Positions 13,598 to 21,432 of a stretch of 30,084 nucleotides of DNA are shown here, piece by piece. A program made the translations under genes and the position numbers. The DNA is taken from positions 1 through 30,084 of the forward strand of contig JAEZZI010000004.1 in assembly GCA_023418595.1 (NCBI GenBank), read 5' to 3'. This DNA comes from Pseudomonadota bacterium (lineage in GTDB: Bacteria; Pseudomonadota; Alphaproteobacteria; Sphingomonadales; Sphingomonadaceae). The number at the start of each line of letters is the position of its first letter. The first letter of the stretch is position 1. The notes under the pieces are model-generated. The model saw nothing but the letters and a program-made list of their open reading frames with translations, ran no database searches and was not told where the DNA came from.

Positions 13598-15837
13598 TTG
13601 CAAAGAGCATCGGCCTAAACAATCGGCGTGTGCGGCGTGCCGTCAATCGCGAACTCAGACGGAAGGGATTGCCGACAACAATCGTCTCGCCCGAGCAGGT
13701 TCGGGGTCGCGCGGCTGCCCTGACCGATTATCTCCGGGATGCCGATCCGACGCAGCTGCGCAGACTGGAACTGGCGGGTGAGAAGAGCCATGCTGCGCTG
13801 ATCTACATCGCCGACGTCGCAGCGACGATTGCCGAACTACAGCGCGTCGAACCCGGCGAGAAGGTCGACGTCATCGGCTTCAGGAATTTCAGGAGCGACG
13901 ACTTCATTCGATGCCAGCGCGAGATGATCGCGACGATGATGCGCTCGCCCGGCATCGATCCGCTCGAGCATTACGTCATCGCCTGGCAGGGCCACGAGCA
14001 GCCGACCCCTGAGCAGGTCCACCGCGTTGCCGAGATCTTTCTCGACGCGATGGGCCTGAGCGAGAACCAGGCGATCTACGCCGCTCATTCGAATACGGCC
14101 AACTATCACCTGCACATTGCCGCCAACCGTGTGCATCCGAAGACGCACCAACGCATTGCGGCGGGCGGCGACTGGCAGGTCGATATGATTCATCAGGCGG
14201 TCGCCATGATCGAATATGAACAGGGCTGGGCATCCGAGCCGAATGCGCTCTATCGTGCCAATGAACACGGCGTCTTCCATAAAGAAACTGGAATTCAGGT
14301 CCGGGATGCCACGGGGATCACTGGCCGATATCCCAGCAAGGAGCAGCGCGCCGATAGCCGTGAAGCATCGGCGGCCGAGAAGGAGAAGCTGCCGATCGAG
14401 GAACAACTGTCGGAGGGAGCGCGCGCCTACGAAAGACGGACTCAGCTCGCTTCTTTCGAGCGGCTCGCGAAGACGGTCGTCAAGCCGATCCTGCGGACGG
14501 CACGATCGTGGTCGGAGGTGCACGAACGCCTCGCCGAGCAGGGCTTCGAATATGAAACCGGCGGAACCGGCGCGCGTATCCGGTGGGCCGACCGCACCCT
14601 CGCCGCATCCACTGCGGATCGATCCGCTGCGCTCGGACAGATGGAAAAGCGATCCGGCTTCGGCCCTTTTATCGCTCGAGATCCCTCGGTCGATGTTGTC
14701 GAGCGTCGCCCCATGTCGCTGACGGCGGACGAGGGGCCGGAGCGGTATTGGGCCGAACGACAAACCTATGCCGCCGGCCTGGAAACTCTGAAGGGTCATC
14801 TTCAATCGCAAAGGGCCGCGATCGAACGGAACCTCGTCGCGATACAGGACTGCATGTCAGCCGACGTGATCGCGGTAGGTTGGGCGGACGCGGGCGCGAT
14901 GCTGAACGTCGCGCGCGGCGTAGTGGGGCATGAGCATCGGCGACTGACCACAGGCGTCGTCGAGCAGTTTAAGGCGGCTGCGAGCGCGTTGCCGACGCTG
15001 CAGAACTTTCCAACGCTGGACGCCTGGTCCGCCGGTGCATCGGTTCCGGCCCTGCCATCCCTGGAAAACATCACCATGCCGGCCATATTCATGTCCTCGG
15101 GATATGGGTCGGCACCGCTATCGATTGACGTGCCCGGCTATCGTCGTGTCGCCGTTGGCCGCGCTTTTCATCATCTCGACGAACACGGGAAGGTCGCACT
15201 CCGGGACCTCGGCGACCTCCTCGTTGTCGATCAGGCGCACAAACCGGAAGCAGTTCGAGCGGCATTGCTGCTCGCGCAGAAGAAGTGGGGATCGGTTTCC
15301 ATTGTCAGCGGTGACGCGGCGTTTCGCGCTCTGTGCGCTCGCCTGGCGGTTGAGCAGGGCGTGACGCTGACCGATGCATCGGCTCCGATCCAGGCCAAGT
15401 CCGCACAGCACCACGCGCGACTGCCGCCACCAACAGCGGGAAAAGATCGCTTTATCGCACTGACGTCAGACCACCCGGCCAGCAAGCAGATGACGGTGGA
15501 ACCGCATATGCGCTTGCCGAATCTCGATGCAGTCGCGATCTACAGCGACTTCCCGTTCCTTCATGATCCGCCTGACGATGAAGACGGCGGAACGGTTCGA
15601 CAGTTCGTCGGCCTACACTCATTCGTGGATGCGTGGCTGACCGTACACAGGAGTGACGCTCAAGATTTCGTCCGGCTTCGACCGCTGGCCAGCCGCATCA
15701 TGCGTGATGACGAAGCCCGCGCGATCGTGACTCAGATGGAAGCCGAAGGCTGCGCGGAAGCGGACCGTATCGCCCAGCAGGCGCAGTTCCACCAACGTCA
15801 GCAGGCAGCGCGTCAGTTCGCGATACAGCGGTCGTGA
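13594..15837 (+). CDS. MOBP-type relaxase with LPD7-like region
   Basis: This is a 747-residue DNA relaxase, the enzyme that nicks oriT and leads the strand in conjugative mobilisation. Y46 in the ALTDYLRD segment is the likely nucleophile. Motif III is H165 with the H172/H174 pair in NYHLHIAANRVHP, the metal-binding histidine triad. The relaxase domain ends near residue ~240. In the C-terminal half, around residues 500-590, LLLAQKKWGSVSIVSG and the following segment resemble the LPD7 domain often fused to relaxases. The start was put at GTG 13594, which overlaps the previous stop and follows AAGGAAG. The gene converges on the integrase with only 3 bases between stops. No coupling protein or type IV secretion gene is present, so the element would need a helper. 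Confidence 0.88.
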   Translation: MIAKSIGLNNRRVRRAVNRELRRKGLPTTIVSPEQVRGRAAALTDYLRDADPTQLRRLELAGEKSHAALIYIADVAATIAELQRVEPGEKVDVIGFRNFRSDDFIRCQREMIATMMRSPGIDPLEHYVIAWQGHEQPTPEQVHRVAEIFLDAMGLSENQAIYAAHSNTANYHLHIAANRVHPKTHQRIAAGGDWQVDMIHQAVAMIEYEQGWASEPNALYRANEHGVFHKETGIQVRDATGITGRYPSKEQRADSREASAAEKEKLPIEEQLSEGARAYERRTQLASFERLAKTVVKPILRTARSWSEVHERLAEQGFEYETGGTGARIRWADRTLAASTADRSAALGQMEKRSGFGPFIARDPSVDVVERRPMSLTADEGPERYWAERQTYAAGLETLKGHLQSQRAAIERNLVAIQDCMSADVIAVGWADAGAMLNVARGVVGHEHRRLTTGVVEQFKAAASALPTLQNFPTLDAWSAGASVPALPSLENITMPAIFMSSGYGSAPLSIDVPGYRRVAVGRAFHHLDEHGKVALRDLGDLLVVDQAHKPEAVRAALLLAQKKWGSVSIVSGDAAFRALCARLAVEQGVTLTDASAPIQAKSAQHHARLPPPTAGKDRFIALTSDHPASKQMTVEPHMRLPNLDAVAIYSDFPFLHDPPDDEDGGTVRQFVGLHSFVDAWLTVHRSDAQDFVRLRPLASRIMRDDEARAIVTQMEAEGCAEADRIAQQAQFHQRQQAARQFAIQRS

Positions 15838-15840
15838 ACC

Positions 15841-17856
15841 TCACTTCGCCCGCCTTCCGCGGATCGAGCCGAACTTCTGCCATTCCGTCGGGCGCAGCCG
15901 CAGCGGCATAACGGGCAGCTCCGGCAGCAGGTCGCCCAGCGCGGTGACCAGCGGCAGCAGCAGATCGAGGCCGGGCTCTTCTTCATAGGATGCGGCGGTC
16001 TCGCCATCGGGAACGTGACCGAGCAGATACTGACGCAGGCCGGGATCGAACTTGCGATCGCGCCAGAAGGACGCGACGCGGGTGCGGATCGAGTGGACGT
16101 CGACGTCCTTGCGCCCGCGCTTCTGGCTGGTGCCGTTCGGGAAATGGAAGTCGCGCAGTGGCTCGAACACCTTGTCGTAGAAGACGTGGTCGAAGCTCAT
16201 GCTGGCCTTGGAATTGTAGAATTCGGGGAACAGCAGCTCGTGGCCCTGCTCGCGCATCGCCTTGACGTGGTCGAGGAAGCCGAGCCGGATCAGCGCCGGG
16301 CTGATCGGTACTCTGCGATCGGACTGTCCGTTCTTGAGCAGGCGATAGGCGTTGTCGCGGAAGTGGATGTAGGGGATCGGCGCGTCTTCGTAGATGTCGG
16401 CCAGCATCAACCCGGCCGGTTCCTCCGACCGCCCGCCGGTGCAGATCACCAGCGGCAGCCCCCAATACATGCCGTCGTGAAAAACGACGTCGCCGGGTGC
16501 CAGCCGATTCCACAGCCCCTTGCAACCGGTCCAGACCGGCCCGGAAACGAGCGTGCGGAGGTCGGCCTCCGCCCACGGCAGGCGCTTGCCGCCCTTGCGG
16601 CCCTTCACCTTGCGGCGCAGCTTGCCGAGGTCGACGTCGGGCGTGACGTAGCCGTTGGCGTCGGCGAACTTGAACAGCGCGCTGAGCCAGGTGACGTGCT
16701 TGTTGTGGGTGATGTCGCTGATGCCGACGGTCGGCACCAGCTCGCGCTCGGCGGCGACCGAATCGCGCTTCCAGATCGCGCGGAGGGCGTCGCCGCGTTC
16801 GATGACGGCGGTCATGCCGCCCTCGATGTCTTCGCGGGTGTGGCCGTAGCGGGTCGGTAGGCGCGGAAAGAGCGCGGTCATCGCGCTGCACGTCTGTTGG
16901 TCGATCTCCGACAGCATCAGGTCGCCGTTCGCGGCGAGGAACAGATTGACGACAGCGTCGATGTCGCGCCGCCGTTCTTCGCGCCATTCGCGGTCGTCGA
17001 TTTTCCGCTGAAGGCAGGTCGCGGCCAGCGTTGACAACGGCACGTCGGTCTTCCCAGTCGATCGGACTGCGGCTGTAACGACGGCTGCCGTCACTGTCGG
17101 TGTCGGAGCCGGCGTCGTCGCCTGCGCGGTCTCGGGCGGCGGCGTCGGCACCGCCGGCGACACCGCCAGCGCTTCACGAGCCGGCAGGTCGAGCAGCCGT
17201 CGCAGCGCGCCCGGCAGCGGCCAGACCTCGGCTTCGGGGTTGGGAAGATCAAGCCCTTCGGTCGCGGCGAGACAGGCGTTGCGATAGGCTGCTGCCGCGA
17301 CCCGGGACATCGCGCGCAGATTGTTTTCGGTCGGCTTGACCCCGGCAGCCCGCAGGTAGCTTGCCAGATGATTGTTGCCGATCGGCGAGGCACCGCGATG
17401 CCGCGCCACCGTCACGAACAGAGCGTCCGCATCACGGGGCGACAGATCACTGTCGGCGAGCTCGTTCCGAAATGCCTCGTCCGCCTCGGGCGGCACGGGG
17501 GTCGAAGCGATCAGCGTGAAGTAACGCGCATAGGCAAGATTGATCGCCGCGTGTGCCTCGCTTCGGAACGGCGTCGCTGCCTGCTGGACGATGTAGCGGT
17601 CGAGCGTTGCCTCGAACGCGGTCCGGTACACGGCCCGCATGTCGTCGGGCACAATCCGCGTCCGCAGATCCTCGGCAATCACCGTCTCCACCGTCTTCAT
17701 CTCCATCTCAAGATACCCGGCTCGGGCTCTGGCCTCGCGCGGGCATCGCGTTTTCAACGACATCCGGATGGTTATAGGATCGTTAACGACGGCGACGAAG
17801 TGGACCGATCGACGCCACCACAGGGTGGTGCCGCGGGGATAGATGTTGGTGGCCAT
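15841..17856 (-). CDS. Tyrosine recombinase (integrase)
   Basis: This is a 671-residue phage-type integrase. The catalytic residues are all visible: R476 (TGGRSEEP), H588 and R591 (HSIR), H614 (LLGHVPDG) and the nucleophile Y624 (ASYEEE). The N-terminus (WWRRSVHFVAVV and MSLKTRCPREARARA) looks like the DUF6538-type arm-binding region of alphaproteobacterial island integrases. A Pro/Thr/Ala-rich linker at residues ~245-275 separates this from the core-binding domain. The ATG at 17854-17856 was chosen because this domain starts there; the open frame extends another 109 codons upstream into non-coding DNA. It would insert the element into the tRNA 3' end whose fragment lies 154 bases beyond its start. 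An operator-like palindrome sits just upstream. Confidence 0.9.
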   Translation of the reverse strand: MATNIYPRGTTLWWRRSVHFVAVVNDPITIRMSLKTRCPREARARAGYLEMEMKTVETVIAEDLRTRIVPDDMRAVYRTAFEATLDRYIVQQAATPFRSEAHAAINLAYARYFTLIASTPVPPEADEAFRNELADSDLSPRDADALFVTVARHRGASPIGNNHLASYLRAAGVKPTENNLRAMSRVAAAAYRNACLAATEGLDLPNPEAEVWPLPGALRRLLDLPAREALAVSPAVPTPPPETAQATTPAPTPTVTAAVVTAAVRSTGKTDVPLSTLAATCLQRKIDDREWREERRRDIDAVVNLFLAANGDLMLSEIDQQTCSAMTALFPRLPTRYGHTREDIEGGMTAVIERGDALRAIWKRDSVAAERELVPTVGISDITHNKHVTWLSALFKFADANGYVTPDVDLGKLRRKVKGRKGGKRLPWAEADLRTLVSGPVWTGCKGLWNRLAPGDVVFHDGMYWGLPLVICTGGRSEEPAGLMLADIYEDAPIPYIHFRDNAYRLLKNGQSDRRVPISPALIRLGFLDHVKAMREQGHELLFPEFYNSKASMSFDHVFYDKVFEPLRDFHFPNGTSQKRGRKDVDVHSIRTRVASFWRDRKFDPGLRQYLLGHVPDGETAASYEEEPGLDLLLPLVTALGDLLPELPVMPLRLRPTEWQKFGSIRGRRAK

Positions 17857-17903
17857 GCGCGCTCCGGCTGGCATGGCGGGCACAGGCGCGCGCACAGCGG
17901 CTA

Positions 17904-17927
17904 GCACAATTTCTGGCACAATTGTGC
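17904..17927. promoter_or_regulatory. Operator-like palindrome upstream of the integrase
   Basis: GCACAATTGTGC (17916-17927) is a perfect 12-base palindrome, and GCACAATT also occurs as a direct copy at 17904-17911. The site lies 48-71 bases before the integrase start codon, where a promoter and operator would be expected. Confidence 0.5.
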
Positions 17928-17948
17928 GAAACGATTCGCAACCAATTA

Positions 17949-17971
17949 CCCGCCTCCTCAGAAAAGGCGGG
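17949..17971. terminator. Hairpin between the integrase and the att site
   Basis: CCCGCCT and AGGCGGG pair around a 9-base loop. The stem is GC-rich but lacks a good T-run on either strand, so it is a possible terminator insulating the integrase from outside transcription, or part of an att-region protein binding site. Confidence 0.35.
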
Positions 17972-18009
17972 CTTTCCGGTCGTTTTCGCTTGACAAAGCC
18001 GAAAGTTGT

Positions 18010-18032
18010 TCGGGGAGACAGGATTCGAACCC
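18010..18032 (-). other. tRNA 3'-end fragment, probable att site
   Basis: Read on the minus strand, the fragment has the T-loop TTCGAAT, the downstream T-stem half and an acceptor strand CTCCCCG followed by A. A C1-G72 pair with A73 would suit a proline tRNA. No matching 5' half (CGGGGAG) exists within tRNA length, so it is not a complete tRNA gene. Tyrosine integrases commonly use tRNA 3' ends and leave such a copy at the far end of the element. In 18033-18333 I see no gene. Confidence 0.65.
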
Positions 18033-18333
18033 GAAACACCTGCCCCCTCGACCCACGGATTTCCGCGGGTTTTGCGGGATCGCGATACCCTTGTGAGTCG
18101 GTTTTGGGTATGTGTCCAGTGGTGTTTTCAAGCGACTGGTTTGCTCCCCTAATCGGCCATTCCGGGAAGGCGACTGTCCCCAAAACCTGCCACTCCGCAG
18201 CACTCCACTACGCCTCACCTGCCGGAGTTCGAGCCCGCAGCGGCCAATGTCGAATCGGGATGCGATGCTAGGACATCCGCTACCACTCATCGATCTGGAG
18301 GGTCTGTCGCAAACCTTATTGCGAACTCCGCAA

Positions 18334-18759
18334 TCAGCGGCGTCGCGCCGTCAGCCATGCATCGATCTGCGCGATCTCGCGCCGCTGCTCCGCGATGATC
18401 TGCTCGGCCAGCGCACGCGCTTCTGCATCGCGGCCGTGTTCCAATTGCGTTTCGCTCATCGCAATGGCTGCCACATGGTGGACACGCATCTGCTGCATGA
18501 AATCGACGTCGGCATCGCCAGTATAGGCGGGGGCGTCTCGCATCATAGCATTCATTGATTCCTTGTAGCCAATGGTGGCGTCCGAATCGGTCGCGGCGGG
18601 TTCGGACATCGCCATTCCGGCCATGCCGTTGGCGCCACTCATGTCGTGACCGGTCATCTCCGTCGTCACGGCCATGTTATCGTGTGCGCCCGGCTGATCC
18701 GAGCAGGCGGCAAGGGCGAGTGCCGCCGTCGTAACTGATAAGATAGTCAAAGATTTCAT
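18334..18759 (-). CDS. DUF305 lipoprotein of the copper cluster
   Basis: This is a 141-residue secreted protein. The signal peptide ends in a lipobox (ALAAC, cysteine ~19), so it should be a lipoprotein facing the periplasm. A Met/His-rich stretch (residues ~30-55, HDMSGANGMAGMAMS) could bind copper. The rest is a DUF305 domain with DFMQQMRVHHVAAIAM and QIIAEQRREIAQIDAWL. DUF305 proteins, including CopM, are often linked with copper resistance as periplasmic binders. AAGGAGAAC precedes the ATG at 18757-18759. It is 34 bases downstream of copD on the same strand and is probably the last gene of the copC-copD unit. Confidence 0.82.
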   Translation of the reverse strand: MKSLTILSVTTAALALAACSDQPGAHDNMAVTTEMTGHDMSGANGMAGMAMSEPAATDSDATIGYKESMNAMMRDAPAYTGDADVDFMQQMRVHHVAAIAMSETQLEHGRDAEARALAEQIIAEQRREIAQIDAWLTARRR

Positions 18760-18793
18760 GATGTTCTCCTTGGCTTGATGATTGTTGGCCGCT

Positions 18794-19669
18794 TCAGCCG
18801 GTGGGCGATTGCGTGCCGAGAACCGCGACCGCCAGGATAACACCCACCGCCGCTGCCGCCTCAAGCGACACGCTCGCGCGAAGGCTTCGCGCACCTTCAT
18901 TCGCCGATCGCTCGAGCCGCGGCACCAAGCGCCACCGATTGTAGGCGGCAAAACCCAGCATCGCCGCGAATAACAAAAGTTTGAGGATCAGCATGCGGCC
19001 ATAGTCGGTCGCGACTAGCGCGGGCAGTGCTTTGAACCCGACGATCGCCCATAAATTGACGATGCCGGAGAGGATCAATGCGCCGACGATCAGCGTCCCG
19101 GTAACGGCAAAGCGTCCAAGCGCCGCGATCAGTTCAGCGTTGAGGGTGTCAAGCCGGGCGATCGCAAGCAGCAGCAGCGCCAGCGTGCCCAGCCAAGCCG
19201 AGGCAGCGATGACATGGACGATATCCGACGCCCGGTGCAATATGCCGATCCCGCCTTCGCTTGCGCCTGCGTGCCCGCTCCACGCCAGCGTCGCCACTGC
19301 TGCGAGTGCGAGTATAAGGATTGCCAAACGGGCGCGCGCGGTGGACATCGCGACGACCGCGATTAGCACGAGCAGCACGAACCTTGCGATGCCAGAAATG
19401 CCCATCGGTGTCTCGACCGCAAGATAACGGAGCATCTCGCGATCAAGCATCGCCGTATCGCCGCCCGTCATTCCCAATGCGGTCACGGCGAATTGGGCGA
19501 CGGTCAGCAATGCACCCGCTCCGGCAAGCATCGCGATTGTCAGTGCGGACACCTCGAACGGCATGGTGCGCCGCGCGCATAGCGTCAGTCCGGCGAGCAA
19601 TAACTGGTCGAGATAGACCAGGAAGCGCAGCGTCACCGCCGCGCCCTCGCCTGCCGCCCATGCAATCAC
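18794..19669 (-). CDS. copD: CopD family copper transport membrane protein
   Basis: This is a 291-residue inner-membrane protein with about eight hydrophobic segments. The conserved CopD features include a WSGHAGA segment, an HRASDIVHVIAASAWLG helix with histidines that could bind copper, and a final YNRWRLVPRLE loop. CopD is thought to move copper across the inner membrane together with periplasmic CopC. The GTG at 19667-19669 begins one base after the copC stop codon, implying translational coupling; no better start is seen in the frame. It is transcribed with copC from the minus-strand ECF-type promoter at 20090-20117. Confidence 0.85.
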   Translation of the reverse strand: MIAWAAGEGAAVTLRFLVYLDQLLLAGLTLCARRTMPFEVSALTIAMLAGAGALLTVAQFAVTALGMTGGDTAMLDREMLRYLAVETPMGISGIARFVLLVLIAVVAMSTARARLAILILALAAVATLAWSGHAGASEGGIGILHRASDIVHVIAASAWLGTLALLLLAIARLDTLNAELIAALGRFAVTGTLIVGALILSGIVNLWAIVGFKALPALVATDYGRMLILKLLLFAAMLGFAAYNRWRLVPRLERSANEGARSLRASVSLEAAAAVGVILAVAVLGTQSPTG

Positions 19670-19670
19670 G

Positions 19671-20060
19671 TCAGTTGACGGCGAAAGCGTGCGTTCCGGT
19701 AATCCGGTGCGTGTCGGCACCGACCACGTGCCAGTCGACCCGGTAGGTGCCAGCGGGAAGCGGTTTGACAGAGGTCAGGACGATCGAGCTGCCATCGCTG
19801 CCGATCGCGGCGTTGACCCCAGTCATCTTCATGTCGGGATGATCAGCCATGCCCGGCATCCCGGTCATCGTCAGCGTTGCGCCCGATAGCCGGGGGGTAA
19901 GGCGTTCGCTGAACTTTAGAACGATCCGCGACACACCCTTAGCCGTGGCATTGGCGGCGGGCGAAGCAGACACCAGCTTGGGATGCGCGACAGCGATACC
20001 GGGGGCAGCAAAGGCGATGGTTGCGGCCAGCGACAGCGAAAGTTTCGAGAGGAAACGCAT
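19671..20060 (-). CDS. copC: CopC periplasmic copper-binding protein
   Basis: This is a 129-residue protein with a Sec signal peptide (residues 1-~24, cleaved before HPKL or one residue earlier). The mature N-terminal His is the classic Cu(II) ligand of CopC. The beta-barrel signature includes VLKFSERL, then a Met-rich stretch (MTGMPGMADHPDMKM) that can bind Cu(I), and TYRVDWHVVGADTHRITGTHAF near the end. The ATG at 20058-20060 follows GGAG at good spacing; an ATG four codons earlier is possible. It is the first gene of the copC-copD-DUF305 operon and is divergent from the sigma operon, with 112 bases between start codons. Confidence 0.9.
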   Translation of the reverse strand: MRFLSKLSLSLAATIAFAAPGIAVAHPKLVSASPAANATAKGVSRIVLKFSERLTPRLSGATLTMTGMPGMADHPDMKMTGVNAAIGSDGSSIVLTSVKPLPAGTYRVDWHVVGADTHRITGTHAFAVN

Positions 20061-20089
20061 AAAGGACTCCATCGGTTTTCGCCTCCAGA

Positions 20090-20117
20090 TACGCATATGA
20101 TCTGCCAACCCCTCGAA
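20090..20117 (-). promoter_or_regulatory. ECF-type promoter for copC-copD
   Basis: On the minus strand, TTCGAGGG (20117-20110) and TGCGTA (20095-20090) are separated by exactly 14 bases. The copC start codon is 29 bases further on. The same motif and spacing occur at 20122-20149 and 22711-22738, which supports use by one ECF sigma factor. Confidence 0.65.
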
Positions 20118-20121
20118 AAGA

Positions 20122-20149
20122 TTTGAGGGACGCGCCAGCGACACGCGTA
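20122..20149 (+). promoter_or_regulatory. ECF-type promoter for the cnrYXH-like operon
   Basis: TTTGAGGG (20122-20129) and CGCGTA (20144-20149) are 14 bases apart, with 23 bases to the first start codon. It is four bases away from the opposite copC promoter, so the two are back to back. Its position implies that the sigma factor activates its own operon. Confidence 0.7.
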
Positions 20150-20172
20150 AAGGAGGCGACGGAGACGAGGAT

Positions 20173-20454
20173 ATGACGACGGATATCGACGACGCCTTGC
20201 AGGCGCTGGGACGCGTTCCCGATCACTCCGCCATGAACGGCATCGAAGATCGCGTGCTTGCCGCAATCGATACGCGTCGTGGGCAAGGATTGGGCTCGCG
20301 CATGACGCTGGGTCTGGCCATTGGGGCGATGCTGATCGGCGCGGGCGGCGCGACGGTGCCCTACCGATCGGCCACCGCATCGACGCCTGCCAGCTTTGCC
20401 GATCCTGGTCCGCTCGCGCCGTCCTCATTATTGCTGGGATCGGGCGAGCGATGA
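20173..20454 (+). CDS. CnrY-like small membrane protein, probable anti-sigma factor
   Basis: This is a 93-residue protein. The N-terminal ~43 residues form a cytoplasmic acidic/amphipathic stretch (DIDDALQALGRVPD, then IEDRVLAAID) that could clasp a sigma factor. One membrane helix follows at about 44-62 (MTLGLAIGAMLIGAGGA). A short periplasmic tail completes it. Size, topology and position in front of a CnrX-type sensor and an ECF sigma gene match cnrY in cnrYXH. There is little primary sequence similarity to judge by, as is usual for this family. Its stop overlaps the next start as ATGA. Inferred role: it holds the sigma factor at the membrane until the sensor detects metal. Confidence 0.65.
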   Translation: MTTDIDDALQALGRVPDHSAMNGIEDRVLAAIDTRRGQGLGSRMTLGLAIGAMLIGAGGATVPYRSATASTPASFADPGPLAPSSLLLGSGER

Positions 20455-20885
20455 TGCGCCGCAACCTGACGATCGCGCTCATTGCGTTTGCCGCGGCATT
20501 GCTCGGCGTGTTCGCAGGCCGTGCGCTTGCACCGGCGCAGAACGAGGTGGGAATCGACATCCACGCCGTGCTGCACGACCGGCTAGACCTCGATGCCGAT
20601 CAGGCGCGGCGGCTGGATATTCTGGAACGCGAATTCGGGGTGCAGCGACGCACGCTCGAAGCAGAGATGCGCGCCGACAACCGGCGGCTGGCGGCGGCGA
20701 TCCAGGCCGAACATCGCAGCGGTCCGGCGGTCGAAGCGGCGATCGATGCGACGCACAGGACGATGGGCGAGCTGCAAAAGGCGACCCTCGCGCATGTCTT
20801 TGCGATGCGCGCGCTGTTGCGCGACGATCAGGCGGTGATTTTCGACGAGGCAGTGACCAAGGCGCTGGTCGAAGACGGACAGTGA
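20451..20885 (+). CDS. CnrX-like periplasmic metal sensor
   Basis: This is a 144-residue membrane-anchored sensor with one N-terminal hydrophobic helix (residues ~6-26) and a helical periplasmic domain of the CnrX/CpxP type. The five metal ligands described for CnrX (H42, H46, E63, H119, M123) have counterparts at H38, H42, E59, H115 and M119, with identical internal spacing (HAVLH, then E 17 residues later, then HVFAM 73 residues later). It probably binds a metal ion in the periplasm and signals to the CnrY-like protein. CnrX itself senses nickel and cobalt; the neighbours here suggest copper, but the ligand set does not settle it. It overlaps the previous gene by 4 bases and the sigma gene by 4 bases. 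Confidence 0.8.
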   Translation: MMRRNLTIALIAFAAALLGVFAGRALAPAQNEVGIDIHAVLHDRLDLDADQARRLDILEREFGVQRRTLEAEMRADNRRLAAAIQAEHRSGPAVEAAIDATHRTMGELQKATLAHVFAMRALLRDDQAVIFDEAVTKALVEDGQ

Positions 20886-21430
20886 CGGCGCCACCCGGCG
20901 ACAGCGACGGCGCGTTGGCGGCACGATCGATCGCGGGCGACGACCGGGCGTTCGCGGAGATCATGGGTCGCCACAAGCAGTTCCTTTATCGCCTGATCCT
21001 GCGTCTGGTCGGCAATCCCGACGACGCGGTCGAGCTGGTGCAGGAAGCGTTCGTTGCGGCGCATGGCGCGCTCGGACGCTATGACCCCGATCGCCCGATG
21101 CGGACCTGGCTGGCTCGGATCGCGGTCAACAAGGCGCGCGACTGGCAGCGCAAGGAGCGCGTGCGCGCGGTGCTGCGCAGCGTCCTTACCATCGGCGACG
21201 CGCCGGATATCGCCACCGACCAGGTGTCGGTCGAACAGACGGTGTCCGATCGCGCGGAGCTGTCGGCGGTGCGGAACCGCATTGCAAAGATGCCCGCGCG
21301 ACTGCGTGAAGTGCTGGTGTTGCGCGCGGTGGAAGGATTGCCGCAGGCGCAGGTCGCCGAGATGCTGGGTATCAGTGAAAAAGCGGTGGAAACCCGGCTT
21401 TACCGCGCGCGGCGGCATCTGGCCGATTAA
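20882..21430 (+). CDS. ECF sigma factor, CnrH-like
   Basis: This is a 182-residue RNA polymerase sigma factor of the extracytoplasmic-function group. Region 2 spans residues ~20-90 (FAEIMGRHKQFLYRLILRLV, DAVELVQEAFVAAH and MRTWLARIAVNKARDW). Region 4 spans ~125-180 (MPARLREVLVLRAVEGLP, then QVAEMLGISEKAVETRLYRAR). The GTG start at 20882 overlaps the sensor stop (GTGA); no ATG fits the domain start better. Gene order anti-sigma, sensor, sigma is that of cnrYXH. Its probable targets are the three TTYGAGGG-N14-YGCGTA sites in this window, one of them before its own operon. The gene converges on cueR with 2 bases between them. Confidence 0.88.
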   Translation: MTAPPGDSDGALAARSIAGDDRAFAEIMGRHKQFLYRLILRLVGNPDDAVELVQEAFVAAHGALGRYDPDRPMRTWLARIAVNKARDWQRKERVRAVLRSVLTIGDAPDIATDQVSVEQTVSDRAELSAVRNRIAKMPARLREVLVLRAVEGLPQAQVAEMLGISEKAVETRLYRARRHLAD

Positions 21431-21432
21431 CC

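Noticed and set aside
18010..18110. A complete tRNA gene on the minus strand
   Set aside because: Only the T-arm and acceptor 3' half are present. No matching acceptor 5' strand, D-arm or anticodon arm occurs within tRNA length.
17857..18183. 109-codon N-terminal extension of the integrase
   Set aside because: It would run through the palindrome, the hairpin and the tRNA 3' fragment, and it lacks the conserved integrase start found at 17856.
18299..18313. GGGTCTGTCGCAAA, resembling the terminal repeat of IS6-family elements
   Set aside because: There is only one short match, no transposase and no second end nearby. It cannot be told from chance.
20396..20881. Upstream extension of the sigma-factor frame
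   Set aside because: It overlaps the CnrX-like gene and part of the CnrY-like gene in another frame and is Arg/Ala-rich nonsense. The sigma protein starts at the GTG at 20882.
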